Shown: positions 10,052-21,850 of the stretch, piece after piece
Layout of the letters: every line of letters begins with the position of its first letter
Position numbering within the stretch: the stretch's first letter is position 1
Notes under the pieces: model-generated
The model's input: only the letters and a program-made list of their open reading frames with translations
Database searches by the model: none
Told to the model about the DNA's origin: nothing
Source of the DNA: Straminergon stramineum
Lineage: Eukaryota; Streptophyta; Bryopsida; Hypnales; Calliergonaceae
Direction of reading: 5' to 3'
Assembly: GCA_963920665.1 (NCBI GenBank)
Contig: OY987267.1
Location: 26,598,001 to 26,662,000 of the forward strand
DNA: 64,000 nt
Position numbers and translations under genes: made by a program

Positions 10052-10226
10052 TTAGACTTAGAGTGTATTGGGTGTTGCTTGTAGTCAAAGGCAGCCCAAG
10101 GTTGCTAGTTATCCCACATGGTTTGTGGATAACTAGTGAAAGGCTTTAAGCTTATGTTCAGCCCATTCATGGGCCTTGGTATCTTCTACCATCTAAGTAA
10201 AGCCTTTCTCCATTCAAAACTCAATA
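9982..10226 (+). repeat. 3' LTR of Copia copy A
   Basis: It is 245 bp, TGTTGAAGATC to CTCAATA. It abuts an inverted leader fragment of copy C at 10227. Confidence 0.93.
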
Positions 10227-10960
10227 TTGGGATCACAATTTCGTCTCACTCACTCACAAGGGCACCACTCAGCCCTCAATGCATGGAAACGCCTAATGCA
10301 ACCCACAAATGCTCCCAAGCCTCACCAAGGACTCTCACAAGATTGCAATTGCCAAAATGACAATCACCAATGTACCCAAGTGCACAATCAGCCCCAATGG
10401 GCTGCCAATGTACACTTGCAAGCACAAACTCAAACAAGGAGCATGAAACCAGCCCTAATTAGGTCTGATTTCAATCATGAGCAATCTCACACTCAAAAAT
10501 GAACTCCAAACCTCACAAACCAGCCCACAAAAGCTCAAAACAAAAGATGGAATTCAAAGACTTTTTTTTCTTTGTTTTGAAAATTTTACTCACACCATAT
10601 GGTTTGTAGGTGACCAAGAGCCCAAATTCAGTATGCTCCTCCAAGCTCCAAGAACTTCTCCAAATGACTTGAATTTCTCCCTCATGTGCAACGCCAAGTG
10701 CGTGGGCCCATAACCTATTGAGTTTTGAATGGAGAAAGGCTTTACTTAGATGGTAGAAGATACCAAGGCCCATGAATGGGCTGAACATAAGCTAAAAGCC
10801 TTTCACTAGTTATCCACAAACCATGTGCGATAACTAGCAACCTTGGGCTGCCTTTGACTACAAGCAACACCCAATAGACTCTAAGTCTAACTAAGAGTCT
10901 AATCCTACTCCTAGGGCTGAATGTACACTATCTACACTAATATGTACATGATCTTCAACA
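10227..10960 (-). mobile_element. Copia copy C: 5' LTR and partial leader
   Basis: On the minus strand, the LTR spans 10960 to 10716 (245 bp), the anticodon-arm primer site 10715-10702, and the leader runs on to 10227, where copy A's 3' LTR begins. The LTR start abuts D's integrase sequence (ggcct at 10961-10965), so C inserted into D in the same orientation. No matching duplication is found at another end. No coding part is left in this piece; copy B may be its missing 3' end. Confidence 0.85.
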
Positions 10961-12790
10961 GGCCTCCCCCCAAAGCTCATACTTCAGCCCTTGGCCATGA
11001 ATCATGGACCTAGCCATCTCCACAATGGTCCGATTGGCACGCTCCGCTACGCCGTTTTGTTGAGGAGTGTAAGGTACTGATGTGTGGTGCTCAATGCCAT
11101 GAGCCTTCAAGAAGGCCTCAAAGGCCTTGGACACATACTCTCCTCCATTATCCGACCGCAGCACCTTCACCTTGCAATCAGATTGGGCCTCCACAAGGGC
11201 CTTCCAAGTCTCAAAACGCCCAAACACTTCACTCTTGCACTTCAGCATGTACACCCAAATCTTGCGTGAGAAATCATCAATGAAAGTCACAAAATACCTT
11301 GCTCCTCCTATGGATGTGGTCTTCATTGGCCCACAAACATCTGAATGCACAAGCTCCAAGGGCTTGCTGGCCCTTGTGGCCCCATCCTTGGGGAAGGGCT
11401 GCCTTGCTTGTTTCCCCTCTATGCACCCCTTGCACACCAACGAACTCCAATCATGCTTGCAAGAAGAGAGGTTCAGCCCCTTCACAATGTGTTGGAGGCT
11501 CTTCATGCTCTTCACATTCAAGTGGCCAAGCCTCCTATGCCAAAGCCCCACAAGGTCTTCATGAGCTGATCCTTGGGCCACACAAGCCATGGAAGTGCCA
11601 TTCACCTTGGTGAAGTGAAGGTGGTACAAATTGCCCTCACGAGGGGCTGATGCAATCAAAACACCACTAGATGACCTCACCACACACCCCACCATGTTGA
11701 AATGCACCTTCAAACCTCCCAAAGACAATTGGCTCACCGAAATCAGATTTGCATGCAACTTAGGGACATGGAGGGCCTTTTGGATCTGAATCCTCTTGGT
11801 CTTCCCCTCCACTTGCACCTCCACAAGAATCTCCCCCATGCCAAGGGCCTCCACCATGCCATTGTCTCCCAAATGAATCCTCTTCCCCACAATGGGCTGA
11901 TAGGTGTGGAAGGCATCTCTATGGCTGGTCATGTGTTGAGTGGCCCCCGAATCCACAATCCAAGTGAACATGTTGGCCTTCTCCCCTCCTCCATAGGTGG
12001 CAAAGGCAAAGTCCTCTTCATCCTCCACTTGGCAAGCTTGGTGTGCACTCCCCTTGTCTTTGGCTTGGCTGCCCTTGCAATGCTTAGCAATGTGGCCTGA
12101 TTTGCCACAATTGAAGCACGTCCTTGTCTCCTTGAACGCCTTGGTGTTGCCTCCCTTGCCATGTCTTGATACAAGGGCTGATCCCTCCCCTTGGGCCTCA
12201 TTTTCCTTGCGCTTGGTCATCTCATGCATCAAGCGAGCCGTCACAAACTCCATGGTCAGCTCCTTGGTGGGTCTTGTCTCCAAGGCGGTGATGAGGTACT
12301 CATAGGAGGGTGGCAAACTCTCCAACAAGGTCATCACCACATCTCCATCCGTGACGGGGGCCTCCAAGCAAGCAAGCTGATCCGCAAGGGCCTTGATCTT
12401 GTTGACATGATCCAAGATGTCATCCTCCTCTTGCATCTTCATGGTGAAGAACTTGCGCCTTAGAAAGAGAATGTTGGAGAGGCTCTTGGTCTCATGGATG
12501 TTGCAAAGGGTGGTCCATGCTTGGGCTGGTCCTTTGCAATGGCGGATGTGAGCAATTTGCCGGTCCACAAGATTGATGGCTATGAGAGCAAAGGCCTTCT
12601 TCTCCTTCCTCTCAAACGCCTTCTTGGTCTTCAAATCAGCATCTTCACTTGGAGGCTCCTCACTCCCATCCACCACCTCCCACAAATCCTTCTCCGCAAG
12701 AATCATCTCCATCTTGAACTTCCACATCCCAAAATTCTCCCCATTGAACTTGTCAATGATCCGGACGCCCTCTCCTCCACTTGAGGCCAT
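10961..12790 (-). pseudogene. Copia copy D: gag-protease-integrase, truncated by copy C
   Basis: An uninterrupted frame of about 610 codons runs from ATG at 12790 (MASSGGEGVRI) through the UBN2 gag, the CCHC knuckle, the protease DSGATQHM and the integrase up to GLKYELWGEA, just past the DDE glutamate (GVAERANR). At that point the LTR of copy C interrupts it. The residues agree with copy A except for a few substitutions (for example KTTSIGG for KTPSIGG and HHTSVPY for HHTSAPY). RT and RNase H of this copy are absent, so it cannot move on its own. Confidence 0.9.
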
Positions 12791-13849
12791 GTTGAATCAG
12801 CTCCCACTTGTTGGCAGCACCCACAAGGTCTCCAATCTGAATTCAGCCCCCCCAAAACTCCCTTGGGGCGAATTGGGCTGAAATGGGACCAATCAGCCCT
12901 CACAAGCACCTTGCAACCCTAAGAACGCCACACCACTTCTCACAAGCACAAGACGTCCTCTCCACACCAAATCAGACCCTAATGAAGCTCACAACCACCA
13001 CATGCTCGTCATGGGCTGGTTCTACTTCAAAAACACAAGGAAACTCACAATTCTCCTCACAAATTGGATCCTCCACACTCCAAAGATCTCAAGAACTTCT
13101 AATCAGCCCTAGATTGAAGCTCCCACTCACAATGAGCACCTCATGGACCACAATGGGCTCAACCAGCCCTACTTGGCTCACCAAGTCACTCAAGAACCCC
13201 AATTGGGTGTCACTCTCTCTCAATGACACAAATCAGCCCTCTTGAGTTCACAATGTCCACTATTAGGTCTCACACACTCACAAGGGCACAAACCAGCCCT
13301 TTGGCTTCACAAAGTCCTCTACTTGGTCTCACACACTCACAAGGGAACAAATCAGCCCTCTTGGGATCACAATTTCGTCTCACTCACTCACAAGGGCACC
13401 ACTTAGCCCTCAATGCATGGAAACGCCTAATGCAACCCACAAATGCTCCCAAGCCTCACCAAGGACTCTCACAAGATTGCAATTGCCAAAATGACAATCA
13501 CCAATGTACCCAAGTGCACAATCAGCCCCAATGGGCTGCCAATGTACACTTGCAAGCACAAACTCAAACAAGGAGCATGAAACCAGCCCTAATTAGGTCT
13601 GATTTCAATCATGAGCAATCTCACACTCAAAAAATGAACTCCAAACCTCACAAACCAGCCCACAAAAGCTCAAAACAAAAGATGGAATTCAAAGACTTTT
13701 TTTCTTTGTTTTGAAAATTTTACTCACACCATATGGTTTGTAGGTGACCAAGAGCCCAAATTCAGTATGCTCCTCCAAGCTCCAAGAACTTCTCCAAATG
13801 ACTTGAATTTCTCCCTCATGTGCAACGCCAAGTGCGTGGGCCCATAACC
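12791..13849 (-). other. Leader of copy D with repeat array and primer site
   Basis: This is the 1.06-kb untranslated leader in minus orientation, matching that of copy A but with fewer tandem AGGGCTG units around 13230-13410. The primer-binding site is at 13849-13836, directly next to the LTR. Confidence 0.8.
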
Positions 13850-14094
13850 TATTGAGTTTTGAATGGAGAAAGGCTTTACTTAGATGGTAGAAGATACCAA
13901 GGCCCATGAATGGGCTGAACATAAGCTAAAAGCCTTTCACTAGTTATCCACAAACCATGTGGGATAACTAGCAACCTTGGGCTGCCTTTGACTACAAGCA
14001 ACACCCAATAGACTCTAAGTCTAACTAAGAGTCTAATCCTACTCCTAGGGCTGAATGTACACTATCTACACGATTATGTACATGATCTTCAACA
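13850..14094 (-). repeat. 5' LTR of Copia copy D
   Basis: It is a 245-bp minus-strand LTR starting at 14094 with TGTTGAAGATC. It carries the ATAATCG variant near its start, as in the 5' LTR of A. It abuts the protease region of the old Copia H. Confidence 0.92.
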
Positions 14095-15215
14095 CTCTTG
14101 GTGATCTTTGCAACCAAAAGAAGAGTTTTAGTTAAACCAGAGACAAATAGAATGTCTAGAATAAAAAAAGTTTGTCTTGTTGTAAGTTTCAAAAGAACGG
14201 AACCACATCCAGTGGCTTCATATGAGTGATTATATTCGAGTATAATTACTTGAAGAGTAATAAGAGCTTGGTAATCTTGTAATAGTGACATATGGAGAGT
14301 CATATGCTGACTCGCATTAGAATCCAAGAATCAAAGGGCAAATGGTCAAGAATAGAATCAACTATACTAAATAAATAGTCTGGTACATTATGGCTAAAGT
14401 GATTGATGTGGGGGCAAAAAGAGGAACTAGTTGCTTGATCACATTTCTTTTTCCTATAGTTTGGGGCTTTGTGACCAAATATTCTACAATAGTAGCATAT
14501 AATTGTGCTAGTAGAATTTTTGAATGATGTAGTATTTAGATTACTTTGAGAAGAAGGATTAGATTTCATAAGAGGTGGTCTGCAACCTCATAAAGGAGGT
14601 TTGCTTATAGACTGTTTTATGAATTTTCCTTTCACATAGAAAGCGTGATTACTATTTTTATTAGTTTTAGTCATGTTGGAATTATCAATCACATTCTGTT
14701 GAAGAATATTAGATAATAATTCTATAAAAGTAAGATTTGAGATTTCACCTTGAGTTGTAATAAATGGACTCCAACTATCAGGTAAAGATATTAGAAGCAA
14801 ATTTACTTGCTGGAAATCTGTGAAAATGCAACCAACAATGGTTGCGTCTTATAAGAGAGACTACCAAGTTTCCAAAAAAGAAATAACATCTTTAGTTTTG
14901 GACATTGTCATACGCCACAACTGCTTATGCATGTTGACTTGACTATTGACTAGCCTTGTTTGGTTTTTTGTATATTTGTTTGATGCGGATCCACAATTCT
15001 TTGGAAGTTTTGAGTAGACGTAAAAAAATTAATTGCTTTTCTCCGCAATGAAGGAGTATGTTGGAGTGCACTTTTCAATCTTTTAATTGCCAAGTTGTGA
15101 GGCTCGCAACATTAGAGGAATCAAGAGCAGCTTCCGTGCCATTTACAATAGTCCAAAGCTCCGACCTTGTGAAGAGCATTTCTATTTTTATGCTCCAAGT
15201 TGAATAATTAGCCAT
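14095..15215 (-). pseudogene. Old Copia element H: gag and protease, decayed
   Basis: The minus-strand start at 15215 reads MANYSTWSIKIEMLFTRSEL, a typical Copia gag N-terminus. Further on come a UBN2-like SLPDSWSPFITT stretch (about 14790) and a zinc knuckle, CYYCRIFGHKAPNY, whose final cysteine has become tyrosine. The protease active site reads DSNASQHMT, with Asn in place of the usual Gly, and lies in a different frame from the upstream LPFDSWIL, so there is a frameshift. Several stops occur between these parts. The sequence ends at the LTR of copy D; its RT and RNase H are at 2648-3535. The separation of over 10 kb is due to the inserted young elements. Confidence 0.8.
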
Positions 15216-15480
15216 AGTAAGTGGTGGAATGGTGTATGCTCAAGAGGCTATATTTGAAGATGAAACTAATTCAAGTGTCAACAAAATTCAAATTCTCTTG
15301 ATGTTAAATTGCTAGAAGTTGAACCACCGTCACATAAAGGCATTAAAAGATTCCCTAAAGTTCTTAATTCAAAAATGAAGGAGCCACATAGGAACCTTCT
15401 TCAAAAAAACTGGAATTAACATCATCGTAGACACTTTCGTAGGCTATAAAAACGTTACAATAACTAGAAGGAGCGTTAGA
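15216..15480. other. Short AT-rich stretch upstream of element H gag
   Basis: This is where the 5' LTR and primer site of H would be expected on the minus strand. I see neither a TGTTAGTG-like LTR start nor a TGGTATCAGAGC primer site, so the 5' end of H seems lost or too diverged to recognise. Confidence 0.4.
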
Positions 15481-18400
15481 AATGCCATAATAATGGGCCA
15501 CCCATAGTAGGTGGGTGGGTGGTTCATATAACCCTGGTAGGCAAATTTAAAATTCAAATCATCCCATGTGACAGACTTGGAACAACCTATGTATTGGTTG
15601 ATCTGGGATATTAAATTTGAAAATAATTTTTACATTAAGATTTTTAAGAAAGTTTTTATTCTTAAAAGAATGTAAATTCAAAAGTGAGTACTTATGTTGT
15701 ATGCTTATAGGAATAAAATTATATATTTATTTGTTTTGGGGGGAAAATTTTATTTTTGGCAATTGAAGACCAAAAAAGGTCTAAAAAAGAATCAAAAGGC
15801 TTACTTCCAACAAAATAAAATAGGATAAGAATCCTAATTTATGTGATTCATCAATATGTACTAAACGACAGCCAAAGAAGGACTCGGACTAAATAACCCC
15901 ATCATAGGGCTCTATCTTTTCACAATTTAACTTTGAGGCAACACAAATATCATAGCCATAAAATAAACCATTTCAAATCACATCATAGGCTATACAAGTA
16001 GTATCAACAATAGTTCAAATAGAACATTTTTTTTGTATGAAGGAGAGAAGTATTATAAAACATAACAAAAATATCCATAAGCCTAAGCATTAAAAAGAAG
16101 GGAAAAAATGTCCATGTGCTTGAGAATCTTGTTCCATGAAATCCACAAACTTGGAAGTCTAGGATCTGAAGGCTCAGCCTCACCTATACCCGTCCCAAAA
16201 CACACAACAAGCAAATGTTATGTTAGTGAGGATGTAACAGGTGTCTTTAGCTATAGCCAATTGCCATCTATGTCACAGATCCTAAAATCCGAAAAAGGAA
16301 AGCACAACAAGGGTCATTCATCAAATCAGTGAGTTAAACAAATGCAGTGAGAGCAAAACATTTCCAAACATACTAAAAACCACACATAAAGGACCTTTGC
16401 CATTCCCGTAGTCAAGCAATTTACTTGAAGTTGAAAAATCGCACAGAAATCCACTCAATCCCAAGCAAAGTGAACCGTCTCACCAAGATAAGTGATATGT
16501 GGCAAGACAAAGCCACTATGTAGTCACGAACATGGAGGGAAAGAACCAAAGAGAAGCATTTATGAGGTAGTTGCGAAACAAATATCAAGCCCTGGTAGTG
16601 GAGAAGCCTAATAAAGTCCATACCCATAGTGGGAGGGTGGGTGGAATTACCCACTAGACTAGTATAATTTGAAATTTGAAATTCCTCTAGAGGTCCTATC
16701 AGAGTAAAAAGGACCCAGAAATTTAGCCATGTTAAGCAAACTTTACTTATATGGTATTATGCATTTAGCTTATGGTGTAAAAAGAAGTACCATTCACCCC
16801 CAAAAAATGGATAGCATAGAAAATTAAATTAAATATGTGCTTGATAAAGTAAAAATATAAAAATGGGAATTAATTTGTTTGGAAGGTAAAGTAACCAAAA
16901 AAGGTGTATTTTACCAAATCCTTAAGCAAAGAGCCTAGTGGTAAAACTTCAAAAAGGCTATAAAGTGGTACATAACTTTAGGTAATTTTACCATAACGTT
17001 TAAGTAATACAATTTGTACAATAGCCAAAGAAGAAGAAGAAGAGATTAAGACTGAACATCCCTAAAACAGGGCTTCAACTTTCCAAAACCTAGCTTTGTG
17101 GCCAGATGTGAATCCAAGCATAACCTTGGTAAAAATAGAATAAAACATCTCAAACCTAGGCAAGTCCCAAAAGTGTCAAGATATGATACTTTGGTGTAGG
17201 TACAATAATTTCTAAGCCTCTAAATCCAAGTGTGATCTAGTGAAAATATCCATATAAGTGAGCACAAAAAGTTGACAAGATGTCTAAGTGCTAGAAAAAC
17301 TTGCTCCAAGTACTCCAAAAATGGGAGTTTAGAACCTGAAGGCCATGCCTCACCTGTACCCGTTCCAATCACACAACAATCCAATGTTATGTTAGTGAGG
17401 ATGTAATAGGTGTCTTCAGCAATGGCCAATTGCTATCTATGTCACAAATTCATAAAACCAAAATGGAGAACAATAAATCACAAGTTAGTAAGTATTCATG
17501 GTAAAGCCAAAATCCTAAGCAAAGTGCATGAAACCCAAAGACCTTTGCCATTCCCCTGATGTGCAATAGCTTGAAGTTCAAGAGTCTTTCAAGAAAGCAA
17601 GTAAGAAAACACCACACTCCCAAAATTCAGCCGTCACAGTAAGAGAGAGAAAAAATGAGGCAGAGAAGCCGCTATATGTTAACTGATTTGAAAATGGGAG
17701 GGAAAGCACGTAGAAATGGCCATAATGGGGGTAGTTACACCAACTAGGTGGTGGACCTATAGCCAATTAAACCATCACCCTTAGTGGGTGGGAGGGTGGT
17801 ACAATCCACCTGGAGGTAATTTAGATATGAGAGCCCATGTTATATAAATCAAGCCACATCATGTGGTATATGTGCAAGGACTAAAATACCTATAGTCACA
17901 CTCAACGAAGAAAGCTGAATTATATAGGTTAAAAGATTGACTCTTGTGCTTAGTAAGAATATGAATATAAAATCATATCATAAAAGCTTAGTGCTATCAA
18001 GATAGCCATAAAAAGCTTCTTTTATAAATAGAAGTGAAAATGGAGAAGACAGGAAGTAAATCAAGCAATGCATCAAAGGCAAATTAAAATATATAGAGCC
18101 TTTTAAGGTGTGATATTTTCACATCATAGGCTATTGGGGTCAAAGGGACTACTTTACATAAAAAAATATTTTTTGAATGAACATAAATGAATAGTTCAAT
18201 AATTAAAGAAGAAGAAGAAGAAGAAGAAGAAGAAGAAGAAGGGACTAAAACTAAAACAATACATTTCATAAAACAAATATAGAGCATCTCATCAAATCAT
18301 AGGCTTATGTAACCGTAGTATCAAAGTAGATACTATAAAGCTATATTTGATATATGTAAGTCCTAAGATTATACATAAGTGTTAAAAGTGCAACAATCTA

Positions 18401-19390
18401 TGTGTGTCTATCTATGAAATATAAGCATAGTCCAAATAGGAATCCATGTACTTGAAAGTGAATTATTCATGAATTCCAAATTGGAAAAGTTGGATATGAA
18501 GCCTTAGCCTCACATGTGTTCGTTTCAAATCACACACTAACAAGCCAATGTTATGTTAGTGAGGTTACACAAGGTGTTTGCAACTGCAAGCCAATTGCTC
18601 AATATGTCACATACAAATCTAGCAAATCAAAAAAGAAGAACAAATAAAATAAGTTACAAGGCAAGAAAAGTAAACAAAATGCAACAAAATCCCAAACAAT
18701 CTTCATAGCCAATGACCTTTGTCATTCCCACTTCACTTTAGAAGCCCCAAAGTTGCACACTAAATATCCTCAAAACTCAAACCACAATCAACAGCCATAG
18801 CAACAACGAAAGAGGTGTGACATGAGAAATGGAAGACCAATAGAAGTTCAAACTATTGGAGGGAAAGAAACCTAAGTAGGCAATTATGAGGTATATGGGA
18901 AATAACTACCCATCCTATGATAAAAAATAATTAACTTAAGGTACCACCTATAGTGTATGGGTGGGTGGTCTTTGGTACCACTCCCACCAAGTTTAAATCA
19001 ATTTGAAAACACCCATGATGAGTCTACCAGTTAGTTAAAATTGGATCACAAAAGTTCTACAATTCTTATCCAAATTGGAGAGGATGTAAACCATAGATTT
19101 ATTTTAGAATGTAGGTGTAAAATGCAAATTCATGAAATTTACATGTAGTATGTAGGAAAGCAAAAATTATCAAAATATTATTAAAATAATTTTTTGTACT
19201 TATGCAAAACTAATGGGATAATTTTATATTATGTGATGGGGAAAAATGTTGTACATTAATCATAAAATTGGAATGGTATAATTATACCACTAAAATAAGT
19301 TGGAAGGTCTTAGGATCACTTCATATGGCAATATATTGTATCCTAAATATGGGTATAACCCTAATTTGGAAATCACATTTGTATAGTTGC
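15480..19390. repeat. Diverged tandem repeat, unit about 1.17 kb, about three full units
   Basis: The marker AATGTTATGTTAGTGAGG lies at 16214, 17383 and 18547 (spacings 1169 and 1164). The same order of further markers follows each: CCAATTGC...ATGTCACA; CCTTTGCCATTCCC or a near variant (about 16395, 17543, 18716); GAGGGAAAG (about 16537, 17698, 18857); and GGGTGGGTGG-type runs before a short gap (15512, 16632, 17785, 18958). A GAAGAA-rich tract recurs at about 17028, 18207 and 19396. The portion at 15480-15870 is the end of a further partial unit. No shared long reading frame is seen. Confidence 0.8.
18207..18241. repeat. GAA trinucleotide microsatellite
   Basis: About eleven GAA repeats, an expanded version of the shorter GAAGAA tract at the same place in the neighbouring 1.17-kb units. 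Confidence 0.9.
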
Positions 19391-19437
19391 CAAAGAAGAA
19401 GAAAATAAATAAAATAGCCAAATATTGTATTTTGAGG

Positions 19438-20940
19438 GACAACAATGCTATTTTGTGAGCATATGAGCATGAGCCTATGAGAGTTGAGCAAGGATTATGT
19501 AAGCGTTGAGCTTAGAAATTTGAAGAAGCACTAGAAAATTTAATAATATTTCTAAAAATAGATTCCATTGAAATTTTTTGGTCCAAATTTATTATTTTGG
19601 GTAAATTTGAATACCTATTACTATGGACCTATTACCGTGGATATTTTGTACCAATTCTTGTGGATTTTATGTAGAATATAGATATTATGTAGAATTTAGA
19701 TGAAAATTATAATTTTTAGTATTGTCTAAAATATTAGAAGTATATATTATGAAAATGATGAACTCAATAGATGTGAAAGATGAATGGAGATGGAAATAAG
19801 TTGTATAAAATATTGGTTGATCACTGTCCTATTATAGCATGGGTCCTTTTGGAGGTGACGGGAAGGTACTAGTAATTTTTTCTTGTTTAGATTTTAGAAA
19901 AAAAAAATTATTGGTAAGAACTCTTTTTATAACTGATGATCTTTGGTACAATGAATTTTATTTTGGATGATCATTGTCTTGTAGCATCATGAATCTTTTG
20001 AAGGTCAATGGAAGGGTATCTTCAATTGAAATTCTTTACATGTGGAAAGAACTAAATCGCACCGAAAGGCAGTTTGGTTGATTACTATCTTATAGTAGTA
20101 TAGATCCTCTTAGAACTGATGGGAAATACCTACACTTTTGTCTAGATGTGTTGGTAATTGAACTTGTTAAGATTTTAGAAGAAGATATTTAGTTGATAGT
20201 GATTATTTTTGGAAGGAATGAGCTTAGTGACACCAAATTGTTGATTAGTTGATTATTGTCTTCTTTTCGGATCTCCCAAGGTCCAATTCTTTTATCTTTA
20301 ATCATATGATCCTTTGGTTAATCACTCCCCTCTTGTTGCTTAGAACCTCTCAACGTTGAGAGGAGGATTGAGCACTCACCACCTTGATGTGCTACTTATT
20401 GAACTTTTCTAGATTTTATAAAGAAAAAAATTCGTTGTCAGTTTGAATTTTTTTGAAATCAATTGATATTGTTCCATTGAGATATAATCACCGCCCTCTT
20501 ATTGCTAGGTACCTCTTAGTATTGAGAAGATCCCTCTAGCCGTGAGAAAAAAAAGTTTTTTTTTTCTTGCTATTTTTTTTAAAAAATCCCTCAGCTAAGG
20601 GGTTCTTCTTGGCGTTAAGAGGTATCCAACAAAAGAGGGGAGTGACTATAAAAATCAAATTCTCCATTAAGCAACCTCAATCGATTAGAAACAAATCCTA
20701 ATTAATCACCAATTTTTTTTCCTTCAAATCTAGCAAAGTCCAACAAGTAACACATCAAGGTTGTTCAATGGATCACAATAATAGGTCCATAGTAATAGGT
20801 CTATGACAATATGTACTAAAATTTACCAAAAATAATTAATTTTGACCAAAATTTTTGGATGGAATCTCTAAAAAATTATATGCTTGTAGGCTCACAAGCT
20901 TACAAGCTCATACTCACACGCTCACAAAATAGCAACCCTG
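19438..20940. mobile_element. Non-autonomous hAT-like element with long inverted repeats
   Basis: The ends are imperfect inverted repeats: TGCTATTTTGTGAGC at 19446-19460 pairs with GCTCACAAAATAGCAACCCTG ending at 20940. A second pairing zone continues inward: ATTCCATTGAAATTTTTTGG and GGACCTATTAC near 19561-19637 against 20780-20870. The right end reads CAGGGTTGC on the minus strand, a common hAT terminus. Flanks TTTTGAGG (19430-19437) and CTTTGAGG (20941-20948) match at 7 of 8 bases, as an 8-bp hAT target duplication would. Internally, related segments about CTCCCCTCTTGTTGCT recur in both orientations at 20325, 20490 and 20605. No transposase frame is present. Confidence 0.6.
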
Positions 20941-20948
20941 CTTTGAGG

Positions 20949-21850
20949 GGCGGCTACAAAAAAACTGTGGCTAAAGTTTTAAAACTTTAGTTGTGTGACT
21001 TGTTGTAGTCATGTAACTTGATAGTCGTATGACATACCAAGTATGACTATACTAAATAAGTAAGCTATTTTAACAACCAAATTTGATCTAAAGTAGATAC
21101 ATGTTGATACTACAATTCTACAAAATGCCTTAAGGAAAGCTAGAAGGCTTTAAGTACCTACACTTGTGGCAAAATAAAAACAAAACCAAGTAGATGTCAT
21201 ACATCTGTCAAAGTATCTAAGTCCATGCACAAAGTGTACAAGAGCAAAAGTATTTGATAGAGGCACTATTTAAAGGTATCTTTGAAGCAAAAAAGAGGGA
21301 TTACACTTTTACAATTTTTATCCTTGTAAAAACATCCAAACAATTTTTTTTTAATTGCAATACATAAAACCCAACTATAAATGTGGCTTGAATGAAATTG
21401 TTGAGAACCTTTTTAAGAAAGAAACAAACGTCAATACATGACATACGTTAGTGTTTTATCTATATCCTTGAAATAAAGCATGCACAACCATGTTCTTTGT
21501 TGTTGGGCTTTGAATCTTAAGCTAGATATTTAAATGTTGTTCAAATGACATTCTAAGTGATGAACAAGTTTTTTCTAATGATAAACCATAAGTCGTTCAC
21601 ATCTTAACTAAAACTAACATAAACTTTAGAAATGAGAGTTTTGAGGTGGTTTTAGATGGTTTCAACCAATCAAGGTCAAAATTCTAGACCTCCACATCCA
21701 AGTGGAGAAATTCAAAAAATTTATTAGTTTAAGTTGTAAAGCAATGCATGCCTATTCTAAAATAGTAAAAATCTTCATAATGGAATTTTTTAGCCAAAGT
21801 TATGGGTGGATGAAGTTTTGTCTCTAAATCATCTTTCAAGACTTCATTCA
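20949..21850. other. AT-rich stretch without recognisable features
   Basis: No coding frame or inverted repeat is visible. A 27-base segment at 21792-21818 is the reverse complement of 193-219. Confidence 0.4.

Larger units (their letters stand above)
4592..10226 (+). mobile_element. Complete Copia LTR retrotransposon (copy A)
   Basis: It is 5635 bp: 5' LTR 4592-4836, primer-binding site 4837-4850, a long leader to 5944, one gag-pol ORF 5945-10051, polypurine tract 9972-9981 and 3' LTR 9982-10226. Both LTRs are 245 bp, run TGTTGA...CAATA, and differ at about six positions by eye. The 5' LTR shares an ATAATCG variant with copy D that the 3' LTR lacks. The flanks ctcaa (4587-4591) and ttggg (10227-10231) do not match. 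Mismatched LTRs plus no target duplication suggest a recombinant between copies rather than a plain insertion. All coding domains are present, so it could be autonomous. Confidence 0.92.

Noticed and set aside
13230..13410. Spaced repeats in the Copia leader as a CRISPR-like array
   Set aside because: Units are contiguous, degenerate and inside a eukaryotic retrotransposon leader; no unique spacers of constant length.
18084..18287. Serine-rich minus-strand ORF
   Set aside because: The serines are the translated GAA microsatellite; no other coding sign.
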